From an uncultured Bacteroidales bacterium (lineage in GTDB: Bacteria > Bacteroidota > Bacteroidia > Bacteroidales > F082), in assembly GCA_947166105.1 (NCBI GenBank), contig CAMVCZ010000020.1, positions 1 through 58,373 on the forward strand: a stretch of 58,373 nt of DNA. Reading direction: 5' to 3'. The translations under genes were made by a program, and so were the position numbers. Below the pieces are notes generated by a model. That model made no database searches, had not been told where the DNA came from, and saw nothing but the letters and a program-made list of their open reading frames with translations. Positions 9,701 through 18,500 of the stretch are shown here, piece after piece. Position 1 is the first letter of the stretch. Every line of letters starts with the position of its first letter.

Positions 9701-12700
9701 CACTCTCGTTTCTCCCCACTCGCCGCAGTCAATCTCGCCGAGGTTCTTCCTCGTGACCTCACAAGGTACTTCAATTGACTCGTGCGCATGGATGGTGTCG
9801 ATGTAATTGTACAATGGCGTGAACCGGAAATGCTCGGTTTCCGCAGGATAGATGGTCTGATGGTAAGCATCAATCAGTCCGTGGTTGGTGATGACGTAGT
9901 TGAATGTGTAGGCACTGTCCACCTCGGTAATGCAAGCTGGTGCGCTTATGGTAATTACCGGGACGGGTACTTCGACGTCAAACTCGATATCCAACACAAT
10001 CTCATAATGATCCTCGATTTCGGTAGGCTCTACAATCCACGAATAATTCACGCTTTGGTATTGCAAGAACACATCCATCTGGTTGGTGGTGCCAGCCTCA
10101 ATGAGGACATAGCCATTGAATCCATTATGTGAATCTGCTTGGACGTTGAGGGTGTAGTAGCCTTCAGCGAGGCCTTCCACGCTGAAAGTGCCGTCGGCAC
10201 CTGTAAAGCCGTGCGCCACCAATTCATGGGAATAATAGCCTGTCAAGGTCACTTCCGCGCCTTCCACGTGCGGACCGTTGCCACCGTTGGTGTTGGTGGT
10301 GAACTCGTCGGTGACGTCGACAAGGAGTGCGCCATTGGCTACTGACACGGCCATAATCGAATAAGGCAGATAGACGGAGTTGCCGCTTTCGCAACTGATC
10401 AGGATGCTACCCGTGTGTTCGGTCAAAGGCACTGTGCTATCGGGAGAAAGCCTTAAAGTGAAGGTGGTTGTCTCACCCACTTCGATGGAAGGCAGTGTGG
10501 TTTGTCCTACCATTTCCATCCAATCCACATCGGGCAGGCTGATGGTGATTTCTCCCGAGGCAGCCTCGCCGTGGTTGCTTATGGTCACATCTATGGTCTT
10601 GCTTTCGCCTCTCGTCATGGTGGTGTTGATTTCGGTCGGTGCAACTTCGAGAACGCTGTGGGCTATGTCGCAATAGAACCACATGGTGAACATTGCTTCG
10701 GCACCTTCGTCAGTGAATGCCTTGAGCCAGACTTGCTGATACGAAAGCTCTGCCGTCGGTATCGTGCCGAGGGCGGTGAACTGGATATAACCTTCTTGGA
10801 GTCCGGCAAGTGTAGCCATCGGCGTGAAGGTGAAGTTGGCGCCTTCAGGAGCCGAAAGAACGTTCATTTGGATGTTGCTCAAATCGAAACTGTTCCTGTT
10901 CCTTACCTTGATGTAGCCGGTCTTTGGGATGTCTTGCGTCACGTCGCACAAAATCCAACTGCTGTTGGTCACGTTCATGTTCTCGTCTATGGTGATTTCG
11001 AAGACGTCGATGCCCAAGATGTTGAAGCTGTCGTGTACCACGGGACTGTTGTGGCCGGCCACACCCGAATTGACGGTGTAGTAGCCCGACTCCATACGTT
11101 CCGTCTCGAAATTGACGCTAAACTCGCCGTTTTCATCCGAAACAGTCGACAGGATTCTTCTCGTGCCCATCACGGTAACGCTGACGTCAACGTTCAAGTC
11201 GGCAACAGGGGTGTTGTCGAAGTAGGTCACCGTGCCGTAAATCGGGATCACCGAGTTCATGGGATAGATGTCCTCGTCGACATAGGTGTTGAACTGGTAG
11301 ATGTTGGCAAGGTTGCCCGACAAAGCGACGGACTGGGTGAGTTCTCCGCTGCTCACGATGAGCGTGGCATTGTATGACCATTGTGCCACCGTCGGAGTGA
11401 AGGTGATAGTCAGTGTGCCGCCGGAATAGTTGTTCCAGCCCCAATTCGTGGAATAGGAGAACATGGAGGCCTCATCGCCGACAATCTGGAATTCCAACTC
11501 GTTTTCGAGCATGATACCGCTCACCGTCATTGTCCTGCTCTCGCTTTGGGTCAGTTCCACCTCGCCAAAATCGATACTGTTGGTGCTGACTTGCAACTCA
11601 GGCTCAACATTGAGGGAGAAGCTCTTGACCTCGGAAAGGGTCTCGTTGCAATAGTTCCTTGCCTTGACGCGCCACTGGTAAGCCTGATAGTTGGACAACG
11701 AGTTGCAACTGTAGGAAGTGGTGGTCAAATTGGAAACGTATGGCGTTGAGGGCATCGGGTCGGTGGCAATCCAAAGATACAGGTCGTAACGCGTTGCACC
11801 CGAAACGGCATCCCATGAGAAGACGACGGGCATGTTGGTGACTGTGTCATTGTCGGCAGGCAACATGTTGGCAAACAATCCCAAAGGCAACGCACACTCG
11901 AAGTTAGCCACGGCAGCCACATTGCTCGTTACGGTGAAGGTGTAGTCCATATTGGTCGAAACCACTGCGCCGTTGACTGTCCAATTCACGAAGGTGAAAC
12001 GCGAGTCGGGTATGGCGGTCAAGGTGCACTCGTCGCCGTAGAAGTACGTGCCTGTGCCTGTAATCTCACCGCCATTGGTGGGATTGGCTGAGGCAGTGAC
12101 CTCATAACTGACTAATGAGAACTCGGCCACAAGATTGCGGTCGCCGTAAACGGTGAAGGTGTAGTTGGCGTATGTGGATACGGTCGTGCCGTTTTCCATC
12201 CAACGGATAAACTCATAGTGCTCATTAGGTTGTGCTGACACGGTGGCCTGAGAGCCTTCCTGATAGTCGCCGCCACCCGAAACCGTTCCAGCCGCATCGT
12301 TGTTGGCCGACACGGTGACGTGGTGCATGATGGGATCGAAGTGGGCCACAAAGGTTCTGTTCTCATAAGCCGTGAAACTGATGCTGGTCGCCGTCGAATA
12401 AAGGGTGTCGCTCTCTGTCCAGTTTGCGAAACTGTAACCCGTGTTAGGCACTGCGGTCAAAGTGACGGGGTCGGCATAGTTGTAGGTGCCAGCACCTTGG
12501 ATGGTTCCGCTCTCTTCGGGATCAACTGTGACGGCGATGGTGATGGTGGTGATGAAGTGTGCCACCAAGTTGTGGTGTTCGTAGGCGGTGAAACTGATGG
12601 TGGGTTGGGTGGAGACTTCCTCTCCATTCTCCGTCCAGTTGTAGAACTCAAACTGGCCGAGCGGAGTGGCGGTCAACACGACGGGGTCGCCATAGTTGTA

Positions 12701-15574
12701 GGTGCCTGCGCCAGTGATGGTGCCACCTTGTGTGGGGTCGGCCACTGCCGTGATGTGCAACTGTTTGATGATGAAGTTGGCCACCAAGTTGCGGTCGGTC
12801 TCGGCCATGAAGGTCAGTGTGTCGCTTGTGGAGACCACCGAGTCGTTTTCGGTCCAGGTGCCAAGTTGGAATCCCTCATTGGCAAGGGCGATCAAGTTGA
12901 CCGTGGTGCCGTAGGGGAAGGTTCCTGCGCCTGTAACGCTACCATTGCTGGCAGGCACGGGTGTGGCCGTGATGTTGACTTGCAACACGGAGAAGTTCGC
13001 TTCCAAAGTCCTGTCGGCTTGTGCCGTGAAACTGATGCTTTGGTTGCTCGAAATCACTTCGCCGTTTTCGGTCCAGTTGTCGAACACGTAACCCGTGGCG
13101 GGAATGGCGGTCAGCAGCACGTGGTCACCATAAAGGTAGGTGCCTGAGCCATTGATGGTGCCGCTGCCTGCGGGAACCACAGTGGCCACAATGTCAATCT
13201 CTTGAAGGGCAAAATGGGCAACAAGGTCGCGGTTGTCCTCAACCGTGAAGGTGTATTCGGCATCTTGCGAGACCTCGACTCCGTTTTCCGTCCAGTTCAC
13301 AAAGTCATAACCCGTGGCGGGAATGGCGGTCACGGTGCATGACGTTCCCTCTTCGTAGGCGCCTGCGCCCTCGGTCGTTCCGCCTGTTGTCGGGTCGGCG
13401 GAAAGGCTGACTTCGTAATAGTTCGGGGGAAGTTGCACGGTCAGGATGGCTACGGAGGAATACTGCAAACCGCAAGTGCCACCCACTGCACAGCGGTAGC
13501 GGTAACCGTTCATCTCAAGCGGAACATTGCTGATGCTCAAGGTGTTGGTGGTTGGGTTGCTGTAGTGGTCGTTGGCGGTGACATTGTTCCATGAGGAGCC
13601 TTGGTCTTGGCTGACCTGCCATTGGTAGCCAGTGGTCGTGCCGGAGGTCTCGATGGAGAAGGTGGCATCTTCTTCCATTACCACGGTTTGGTTGGCTGGC
13701 TGGGTCGTGATGGTGAAGCTGAGTTCAGCGACCGACACATAGCCGTTGGTATAACTGGTGGGCAACGGCGAGCCTTGAGGATTGGCGTATTCGCAGTAAG
13801 CGGTATTCCAGTTCAAGTTGCTGTTGCCTGACAGTGCCGTGAAGTTGAGGGTGAGCAGGTTGCCGTCTCCTATGTTGGCTCCAGCAATGGAAGCCCAAGC
13901 GATGAAGACCATGCCGTTGGCGGCGTTCACTTGCAGTTGGCCGTTGCTCAGTCCGGGGTTCAAGCCTTCGTAGCCTGTATAGGTCATTACGTCGGTGTTG
14001 TAAGCCAAGGCCAGACTGATGGCACCCACGTTGTTGCAGTTGGTCACTGAAATCGGGATGCCAAACTCTATTTGCGAGCAGGTGTTGATGCTGCCTGCCG
14101 TGGTGGCGATGGTCTGGACAAGGGTCTCTACATGCAAGGTGGCGTAGTTGGAAGTGGCCGAAGGCTCGCAGGTGCCGTTCACCACGCAACGGTAACGGTA
14201 GCCGTCCATCGAGGCGACCACGTTGTTGACATACAGCGTCCTTGAAGTAACGCTGCTGTAGTGTCCGCCGTTGGTCAGGGTTTCCCACGAAATGCCTTGG
14301 TCTTGGCTCATCTGCCATTGATAGCTCAATCCCTGACCCGAAGCGTTGATGGAGAAGTTGGTGCTGTTGCCTTCCATGATGGTCTTGTCGGTGGGATCGG
14401 AGGTCACCGTCGGCGGGTAATAGATGTTCACGCTGCAACCACTGAAAGAGGTCGGCAGGGCCACACCCGCTTGGTTGCTGTATTCGCAAAGCGAAGTGTT
14501 CCACGACAGCGAGGAGTTGCCCGAATTCGACTTGAAGGCAAACGATATCAGATCGCCGTTGCCGATTTGCAGGGTGTGGTTCGACGAGGCCCAGGTGAAA
14601 TACACCGTGCCTCCGGTAGCGTTCACACGCATGGTGCCGTTCTCCAACTCAGGGTTGGCATTCTCGTAGCCGACGTAGGTCACCAAGTTGGAATTGTAGT
14701 TCAAGACCAACGAAACCGCACCCACATTGTTGCAGTTGGTCACATGGACGGGAACCGAAAAGATTTGGTCGGAGCAACTGTACACCGGGTTCAATGAAGT
14801 GACAATGGTAGGGACGAAAACCTCAACCGACAGCGTAGCCGCCTCTGAGATTGCGGGCGAGGGGCAGGTGCCGCTCACCACACAACGGTATTGGTTGCCG
14901 TCCATGTCCAAGTTGACGTTGTACACATACATTCTCCAATTGTTCACAGAACCGTGGAACTGGTCGTTGGTCAAGTCTTGCCAGGTGTTGTCGGCAGGGG
15001 TCTTGATTTGCCATTGGTAACTCAGTCCTTGGCCCGAAGCACTCACATCGAAGTAGGTGTTTTGGCCTTCGGCTATAGTGCGGTCGGTAGGGTTGGAGGT
15101 AATGTTTGGCACTGCATACACGTTCACGGAGCCGTTGGAGTAGTTGGCTTGCAGGGCTGTTCCCGTCACGTCGCTGTACTCGCATTGGCTCGTGTTCCAG
15201 TTCAGGTAGGTGTAGCCGCTGTAGTCGGGGAGTCCGGTGAAGCGAAGCTCCAAGAGGGTGCCGTCATCCACGTTGACGGCACTCATGTTAGCCCAAGTCA
15301 TATATATCGTGCCGTTGCTCTGGTTGACGAGCATCGTGGAAACGGCACTGTTTACGTTCTGGTAGCCTTCGTAGCTGATTCTCGTGTTGTCGAAGTTCAA
15401 GGCTAAGCTGATGGCTGCCACACCATTGCAATTGCTTACCGTGATGGGAATCACGACCTCATTCTCGGGGCAAATGGAGCCGCTGCCCACTGACGTAACG
15501 ACGGGGTCAGCCGCCGCCCACATCCACGGGAAGAGACAGCATAGCAAAATGAGAATTTTATTCTTCCGTGTCAT
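6758..15574 (-). CDS. Giant T9SS surface protein with cohesin-like, Ig-like and InlB-type repeats
   Basis: A 2938-aa exported protein. After a signal peptide (residues 1-22) there are three cohesin-like domains (~25-155, 250-385, 480-615; each with VSNCN(N/G)V, NWNTS and CEYS landmarks) alternating with three Ig-like domains (each ending YRCxVxGTC). Seven divergent InlB-B-type repeats of ~70 aa follow (~705-1205; landmarks GAGTY, NWTENG, LVAHF), then an Fn3-like domain, carboxypeptidase-regulatory-like and beta-sandwich domains. A Gly12/Pro-rich linker sits at ~1995-2035. The GFNLVGNPF module shared with the GLUG adhesin precedes a type A T9SS sorting domain. The start lies 6 nt after the stop of the 1753-aa gene, so the two are co-transcribed. 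Cohesins bind dockerins, and the upstream partner carries a dockerin. Confidence 0.88.
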   Translation of the reverse strand: MTRKNKILILLCCLFPWMWAAADPVVTSVGSGSICPENEVVIPITVSNCNGVAAISLALNFDNTRISYEGYQNVNSAVSTMLVNQSNGTIYMTWANMSAVNVDDGTLLELRFTGLPDYSGYTYLNWNTSQCEYSDVTGTALQANYSNGSVNVYAVPNITSNPTDRTIAEGQNTYFDVSASGQGLSYQWQIKTPADNTWQDLTNDQFHGSVNNWRMYVYNVNLDMDGNQYRCVVSGTCPSPAISEAATLSVEVFVPTIVTSLNPVYSCSDQIFSVPVHVTNCNNVGAVSLVLNYNSNLVTYVGYENANPELENGTMRVNATGGTVYFTWASSNHTLQIGNGDLISFAFKSNSGNSSLSWNTSLCEYSNQAGVALPTSFSGCSVNIYYPPTVTSDPTDKTIMEGNSTNFSINASGQGLSYQWQMSQDQGISWETLTNGGHYSSVTSRTLYVNNVVASMDGYRYRCVVNGTCEPSATSNYATLHVETLVQTIATTAGSINTCSQIEFGIPISVTNCNNVGAISLALAYNTDVMTYTGYEGLNPGLSNGQLQVNAANGMVFIAWASIAGANIGDGNLLTLNFTALSGNSNLNWNTAYCEYANPQGSPLPTSYTNGYVSVAELSFTITTQPANQTVVMEEDATFSIETSGTTTGYQWQVSQDQGSSWNNVTANDHYSNPTTNTLSISNVPLEMNGYRYRCAVGGTCGLQYSSVAILTVQLPPNYYEVSLSADPTTGGTTEGAGAYEEGTSCTVTAIPATGYDFVNWTENGVEVSQDAEYTFTVEDNRDLVAHFALQEIDIVATVVPAGSGTINGSGTYLYGDHVLLTAIPATGYVFDNWTENGEVISSNQSISFTAQADRTLEANFSVLQVNITATPVPASNGSVTGAGTFPYGTTVNLIALANEGFQLGTWTENDSVVSTSDTLTFMAETDRNLVANFIIKQLHITAVADPTQGGTITGAGTYNYGDPVVLTATPLGQFEFYNWTENGEEVSTQPTISFTAYEHHNLVAHFITTITIAVTVDPEESGTIQGAGTYNYADPVTLTAVPNTGYSFANWTESDTLYSTATSISFTAYENRTFVAHFDPIMHHVTVSANNDAAGTVSGGGDYQEGSQATVSAQPNEHYEFIRWMENGTTVSTYANYTFTVYGDRNLVAEFSLVSYEVTASANPTNGGEITGTGTYFYGDECTLTAIPDSRFTFVNWTVNGAVVSTNMDYTFTVTSNVAAVANFECALPLGLFANMLPADNDTVTNMPVVFSWDAVSGATRYDLYLWIATDPMPSTPYVSNLTTTSYSCNSLSNYQAYQWRVKARNYCNETLSEVKSFSLNVEPELQVSTNSIDFGEVELTQSESRTMTVSGIMLENELEFQIVGDEASMFSYSTNWGWNNYSGGTLTITFTPTVAQWSYNATLIVSSGELTQSVALSGNLANIYQFNTYVDEDIYPMNSVIPIYGTVTYFDNTPVADLNVDVSVTVMGTRRILSTVSDENGEFSVNFETERMESGYYTVNSGVAGHNSPVVHDSFNILGIDVFEITIDENMNVTNSSWILCDVTQDIPKTGYIKVRNRNSFDLSNIQMNVLSAPEGANFTFTPMATLAGLQEGYIQFTALGTIPTAELSYQQVWLKAFTDEGAEAMFTMWFYCDIAHSVLEVAPTEINTTMTRGESKTIDVTISNHGEAASGEITISLPDVDWMEMVGQTTLPSIEVGETTTFTLRLSPDSTVPLTEHTGSILISCESGNSVYLPYSIMAVSVANGALLVDVTDEFTTNTNGGNGPHVEGAEVTLTGYYSHELVAHGFTGADGTFSVEGLAEGYYTLNVQADSHNGFNGYVLIEAGTTNQMDVFLQYQSVNYSWIVEPTEIEDHYEIVLDIEFDVEVPVPVITISAPACITEVDSAYTFNYVITNHGLIDAYHQTIYPAETEHFRFTPLYNYIDTIHAHESIEVPCEVTRKNLGEIDCGEWGETRVQYSYLSGSDLIYNQAFAYTRLGSCTSCYHPLPPIDPGTGGGGGGGGGGGGTPPPPGIPGPVPPINPPTPTPPIVQPTPSVHVRVGIQFSQSLTMTREAFIGTFTVQNSHETNAVEGIGLDFVIKDAEGIDHTDLFQISTMSLEGVTEIDGTGTLAAASNGTVRILFIPTRDAAPTEPIDYYFGGTFTFVDPWNGATRVMELYPSELTVHPSPDLYIDYFVSEDVYGDNPLTPQTEPIIPAELAVRIWNKGAGTAKNVRISSSVPTIVSNQQGLLINFGLYGTYMQGQGVNMGVSDIDFGNIESGETKVGEWLFTSTLLAHVVSYEASVVHNDSYGNSNLSLISHVGIHKLAHAVFTDFVPFGAKSSGINDFLVDDVPDENNYPDYIFFSDGRSSSVDVAESVAFDHFVTAHDTIVTLTVNPSSIGWNYGETADPGRNYYKLLSCTRNDGVEIPLSNVWQESILLHTGDYANDSVYVDKLRIVDTVAAVQPHTYSLVFSGDPLYPYVFFGTEDEYWSNVANWENDVKPYRPNDNVVINGICELDEDATVSTLTIEEGKILTISDERTLTVSNMLTNTAANSLVIEEGGQLIHANAGTWGKVKKSIEPWTNNNNGWYLVASPLVGNTDLTEVNDLLLNTYDLYYYDEPTFYWINQKMPENNFTEFENGTGYLYANLEEVTLEFAGELQNGAATVNVPLSYTPNIPLTGFNLVGNPFAHNVTSYASENVAEGCYLTNETKDDLMVDEINEENPLKPGAGFFVKATDEGASITFNAGRGTSANPSGSIRVEVLEKGKIADRLIVKRTGEPLEKISLNEIRTKLFATQGNQEIAIVPCEGNEQAVSFKAAKNDSYTINVSSNGIEFYYLHLIDNLTGMDIDLLKDPDYTFEAHTSDYASRFLLRFIPKENSSTGSEDNFAYCFNNKWVIANEGEATLQVVDVVGHILSSEQITGSCEKKIDATNGVYMLRLINGKQSKVQKIVVR
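9551..9586. repeat. GGN trinucleotide microsatellite encoding Gly12
   Basis: A 36-nt run of CCA/CCG triplets (GGT/GGC on the coding strand) encodes twelve Gly, followed by a Pro-rich stretch. It forms a flexible linker in the 2938-aa protein. Triplet gain or loss would keep the frame. Confidence 0.85.
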
Positions 15575-15580
15575 GGCATC

Positions 15581-18500
15581 TTATTTTTCAATGATTAACA
15601 TAGTGGTCTTCACCCAGCTGTTCTCACCTTCGAAGGTGATACGGCAGCAATACGTGCCGGCTGCAAGGTCGGAGGTGTTCAGGCGCACTTCGTGCTTGCC
15701 TTCGGCTTGACGGCAGTTGGCGGCATCCATCACCTTCACACCCATCATGTTGTAAACTGTCACCGTCACATGGCCTGCTTCAGCCAACTGATAGCTCAGG
15801 CGGCAAACATCTTTGGCGGGGTTGGGATAGACGGTCATGTTGGCAACATCTATCGTGTTGTTGTTCAAGCCGAGTGTTGCGGTGACAATGGCTGGCATGG
15901 CAATCACCACGTCGTCAAGCACTTGGGCACCGCCGTCGGCCATCTCGGAATATGCGTTCAAGCTGAAGACGACAGGCTCGTCGATGTTGTTCAGGTCTCT
16001 CGTGCGTACCTTTATTAATATAAGCTCGTCGTTTTCGGCCAAGTCGATAGGCTCAAGGCTGAACCACACTGTGGTCAACGCGCCGTCGTTGGCACTGAAG
16101 ATCAGGCTCTCGCCGGTGGCGGCCAGCACCACATCCTCAATCTCAAGGTATTCCTCGGGATAGGCGAAGCGCAAGGTGAGGGCACCCATCTCCACAGCAT
16201 TCTTGATGCTCACAGGCAGCACAATCTCCTGATTGGATTCGGCCACCAATTGGCCTTCGGTCATCAGTTCAATCGTATTGTCGCGGGTGGCGGGCGTGTA
16301 GGAGCCGTTTACGTCGCCGTAGCAGAGGAAGCTCAGGTCGTAGGTGCAAGTGCCGCCTTCAACGCTGATGCCGTTGGGGTTGTAGTAGTAGAAGTCGCCC
16401 ACAGGGAATTGCTCGTCGATGGCGCGGCGCAGGATGAGCATGGCGTCGGTGCCGTTGACGCTGCCGTTACCGTTCACATCGGCAACTGCGGCATAATTGG
16501 GAGCCAAAGTGTCTAAATGGACGAAGTGGCGCATAGCCAACAAGGCATCGGTGGCATTGACGCCAGCGAGGATATCCACGCCAAGGTCGGCATCCAAGGT
16601 GTTGTAGACACCCACGGCATAGTTGCTGAAGTCAAACAAGCCGTTGCCGTTGGTGGTGGCTGTGGCCAAAACGTTTTCTTCCTCGTCGATGATGTTCATT
16701 TCGCTGTTGGCCATCGGTTTGTCTTCGCCGTAGGCAAAGGTACCTTGCAGATGCTCGAAGTTGTCCACAGGGAACCAACTCACTGGCTCGAAGATGACGC
16801 GTCCATTGTTTCCATTGTCCAATTTGTCATAAACCAGTTCGTCGTCGATATAGTTGGCATTGATGTTGCCCCAGAAGTTGTAGGCCATGTTGAGGTTCGT
16901 GTTGTTGTTGTAGTTATAATCCAAATACATGGCATAGCCACCGTTGTTGTAAATGCTGCAAGCATTCTCGGCAGAACCACCAATTACAGGTGAAGAATAA
17001 TAAGACATATAAATGCCGTGGGAAGCATTGTTTCTGATCGACGACTTGCTGACAGTGGATGAAGCATTATAGAACCTCAAACCATAACCATTAGAATTCT
17101 GGAAGGTACAATTTTCTATCAAAGATGGCTGGGTGGTGTATTCCATGTACAAGTTGTAGCTATTGCCTTTCTCCAAGATGCAGTGCTTCAGTGAGGACTG
17201 TTGATCTGCACTATAGTCGCTACCATCATAAAAACGGAGGCCATTCCATCCGCCCACTTCGCCGTTCAGCGAAGTGAAGGTGATGGGCTGTGTGGCCGTA
17301 CCCTCGGCGATAAGATTGGCATAATAATCAACATAAGGATAGGCGCCTTCCGTGAACTTCAACACGGTTCCGGGTGAAAGCGTCAGGGTGCCATTATAGA
17401 TTTGAATGTTTCCAAGAACAGCATACGTGTTGGCAGCCCAAGTGTGGGTATAAGTGGTTCCACCAGATATGGCAATGTTCGCCACATTGTTTTCGAAAGT
17501 AACCGTATTGGTGAAATCGGGAATGTCAATATCGGGTGTGTAATACCAGATGCCATAGTTCGAATCCTTCAAGGTGCAGTTGGCGTAAGTCACTGAGGTG
17601 TTGTTGCTGCTGTAGAAACGGACGCAAGCCTCGCTGTGGTTCTCGAAGGTCGAGGAAACAATGGTGGGCTGTGAATAGCGGTCCACCGACAAGCCTCTTG
17701 GGGCGTCTTTCAGGGTGCAACCTTCCAAGCTGATGCTGGATTGGTACAAGTAAACATTGTGATCCGTGGCGTTCTGGAACGTGGAGTACATCACACTGGG
17801 TTGGTTGGTGTTTTCGCAGTAGAGGTTGGTGACGGCATTCTCCACTACGCAATAGCGCATCGAAGAGGAGGAATTATAGTCGCTGTTGTCGTAGAAGTAG
17901 AAGCCTTGCCAGCCGCCCGCCTCGCCGTTCAGCGAAGTGAAAGTGATGGGGGATGCTGCCGTACCCACCGCATAGAGTTGACCGCCACTCCAGTCACCCA
18001 CATGAATGCGGCAACCTTGTTTCACTTTGATAGTGTTGCCGGGAGCGACGGTGAGTTTTGGGGAGTTATTGCCAATCCATACACTACCCAAAATGGCATA
18101 GCCATTGGCATAGTAATTCCATGTCTGGTTGGAATAGATTCGTCCTTCACCCACGGCAATGTCAGAACCGTTGTCGGCAAAGGCGATGGCACTCTCGTCG
18201 AAGTTGAAGGAGCGGTCGGGTGTGTAGGAATACAGACCGTAGAGGTTGCTGGATGAGGTCACCCCCGTGAAGGTGGTGCTGAAGTTGTCGGAGGCGAAAT
18301 AAATGCCCGCGAAAGCGTTGCCCGTCATCGTGCAATTGTCCAAGGTTGGGGTGCAGTAGCTTTCGTGGAGATAAAGGCCGTTGTCGTTGTTGCTCATTGT
18401 GCAAGAGGTGCAAACAGGTGAGCTATAGTATTGCAGATACAGGCCTCTTGAGGCATTCTCGTCAAAAGTGCAGTTGGTCAAGGTCGGGCTGGAATGATAG

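Noticed and set aside
12320..13147. 275-aa plus-strand open frame over the InlB-type repeats
   Set aside because: It is internally repetitive only because the coding strand is. It has no start context and no recognisable domain.
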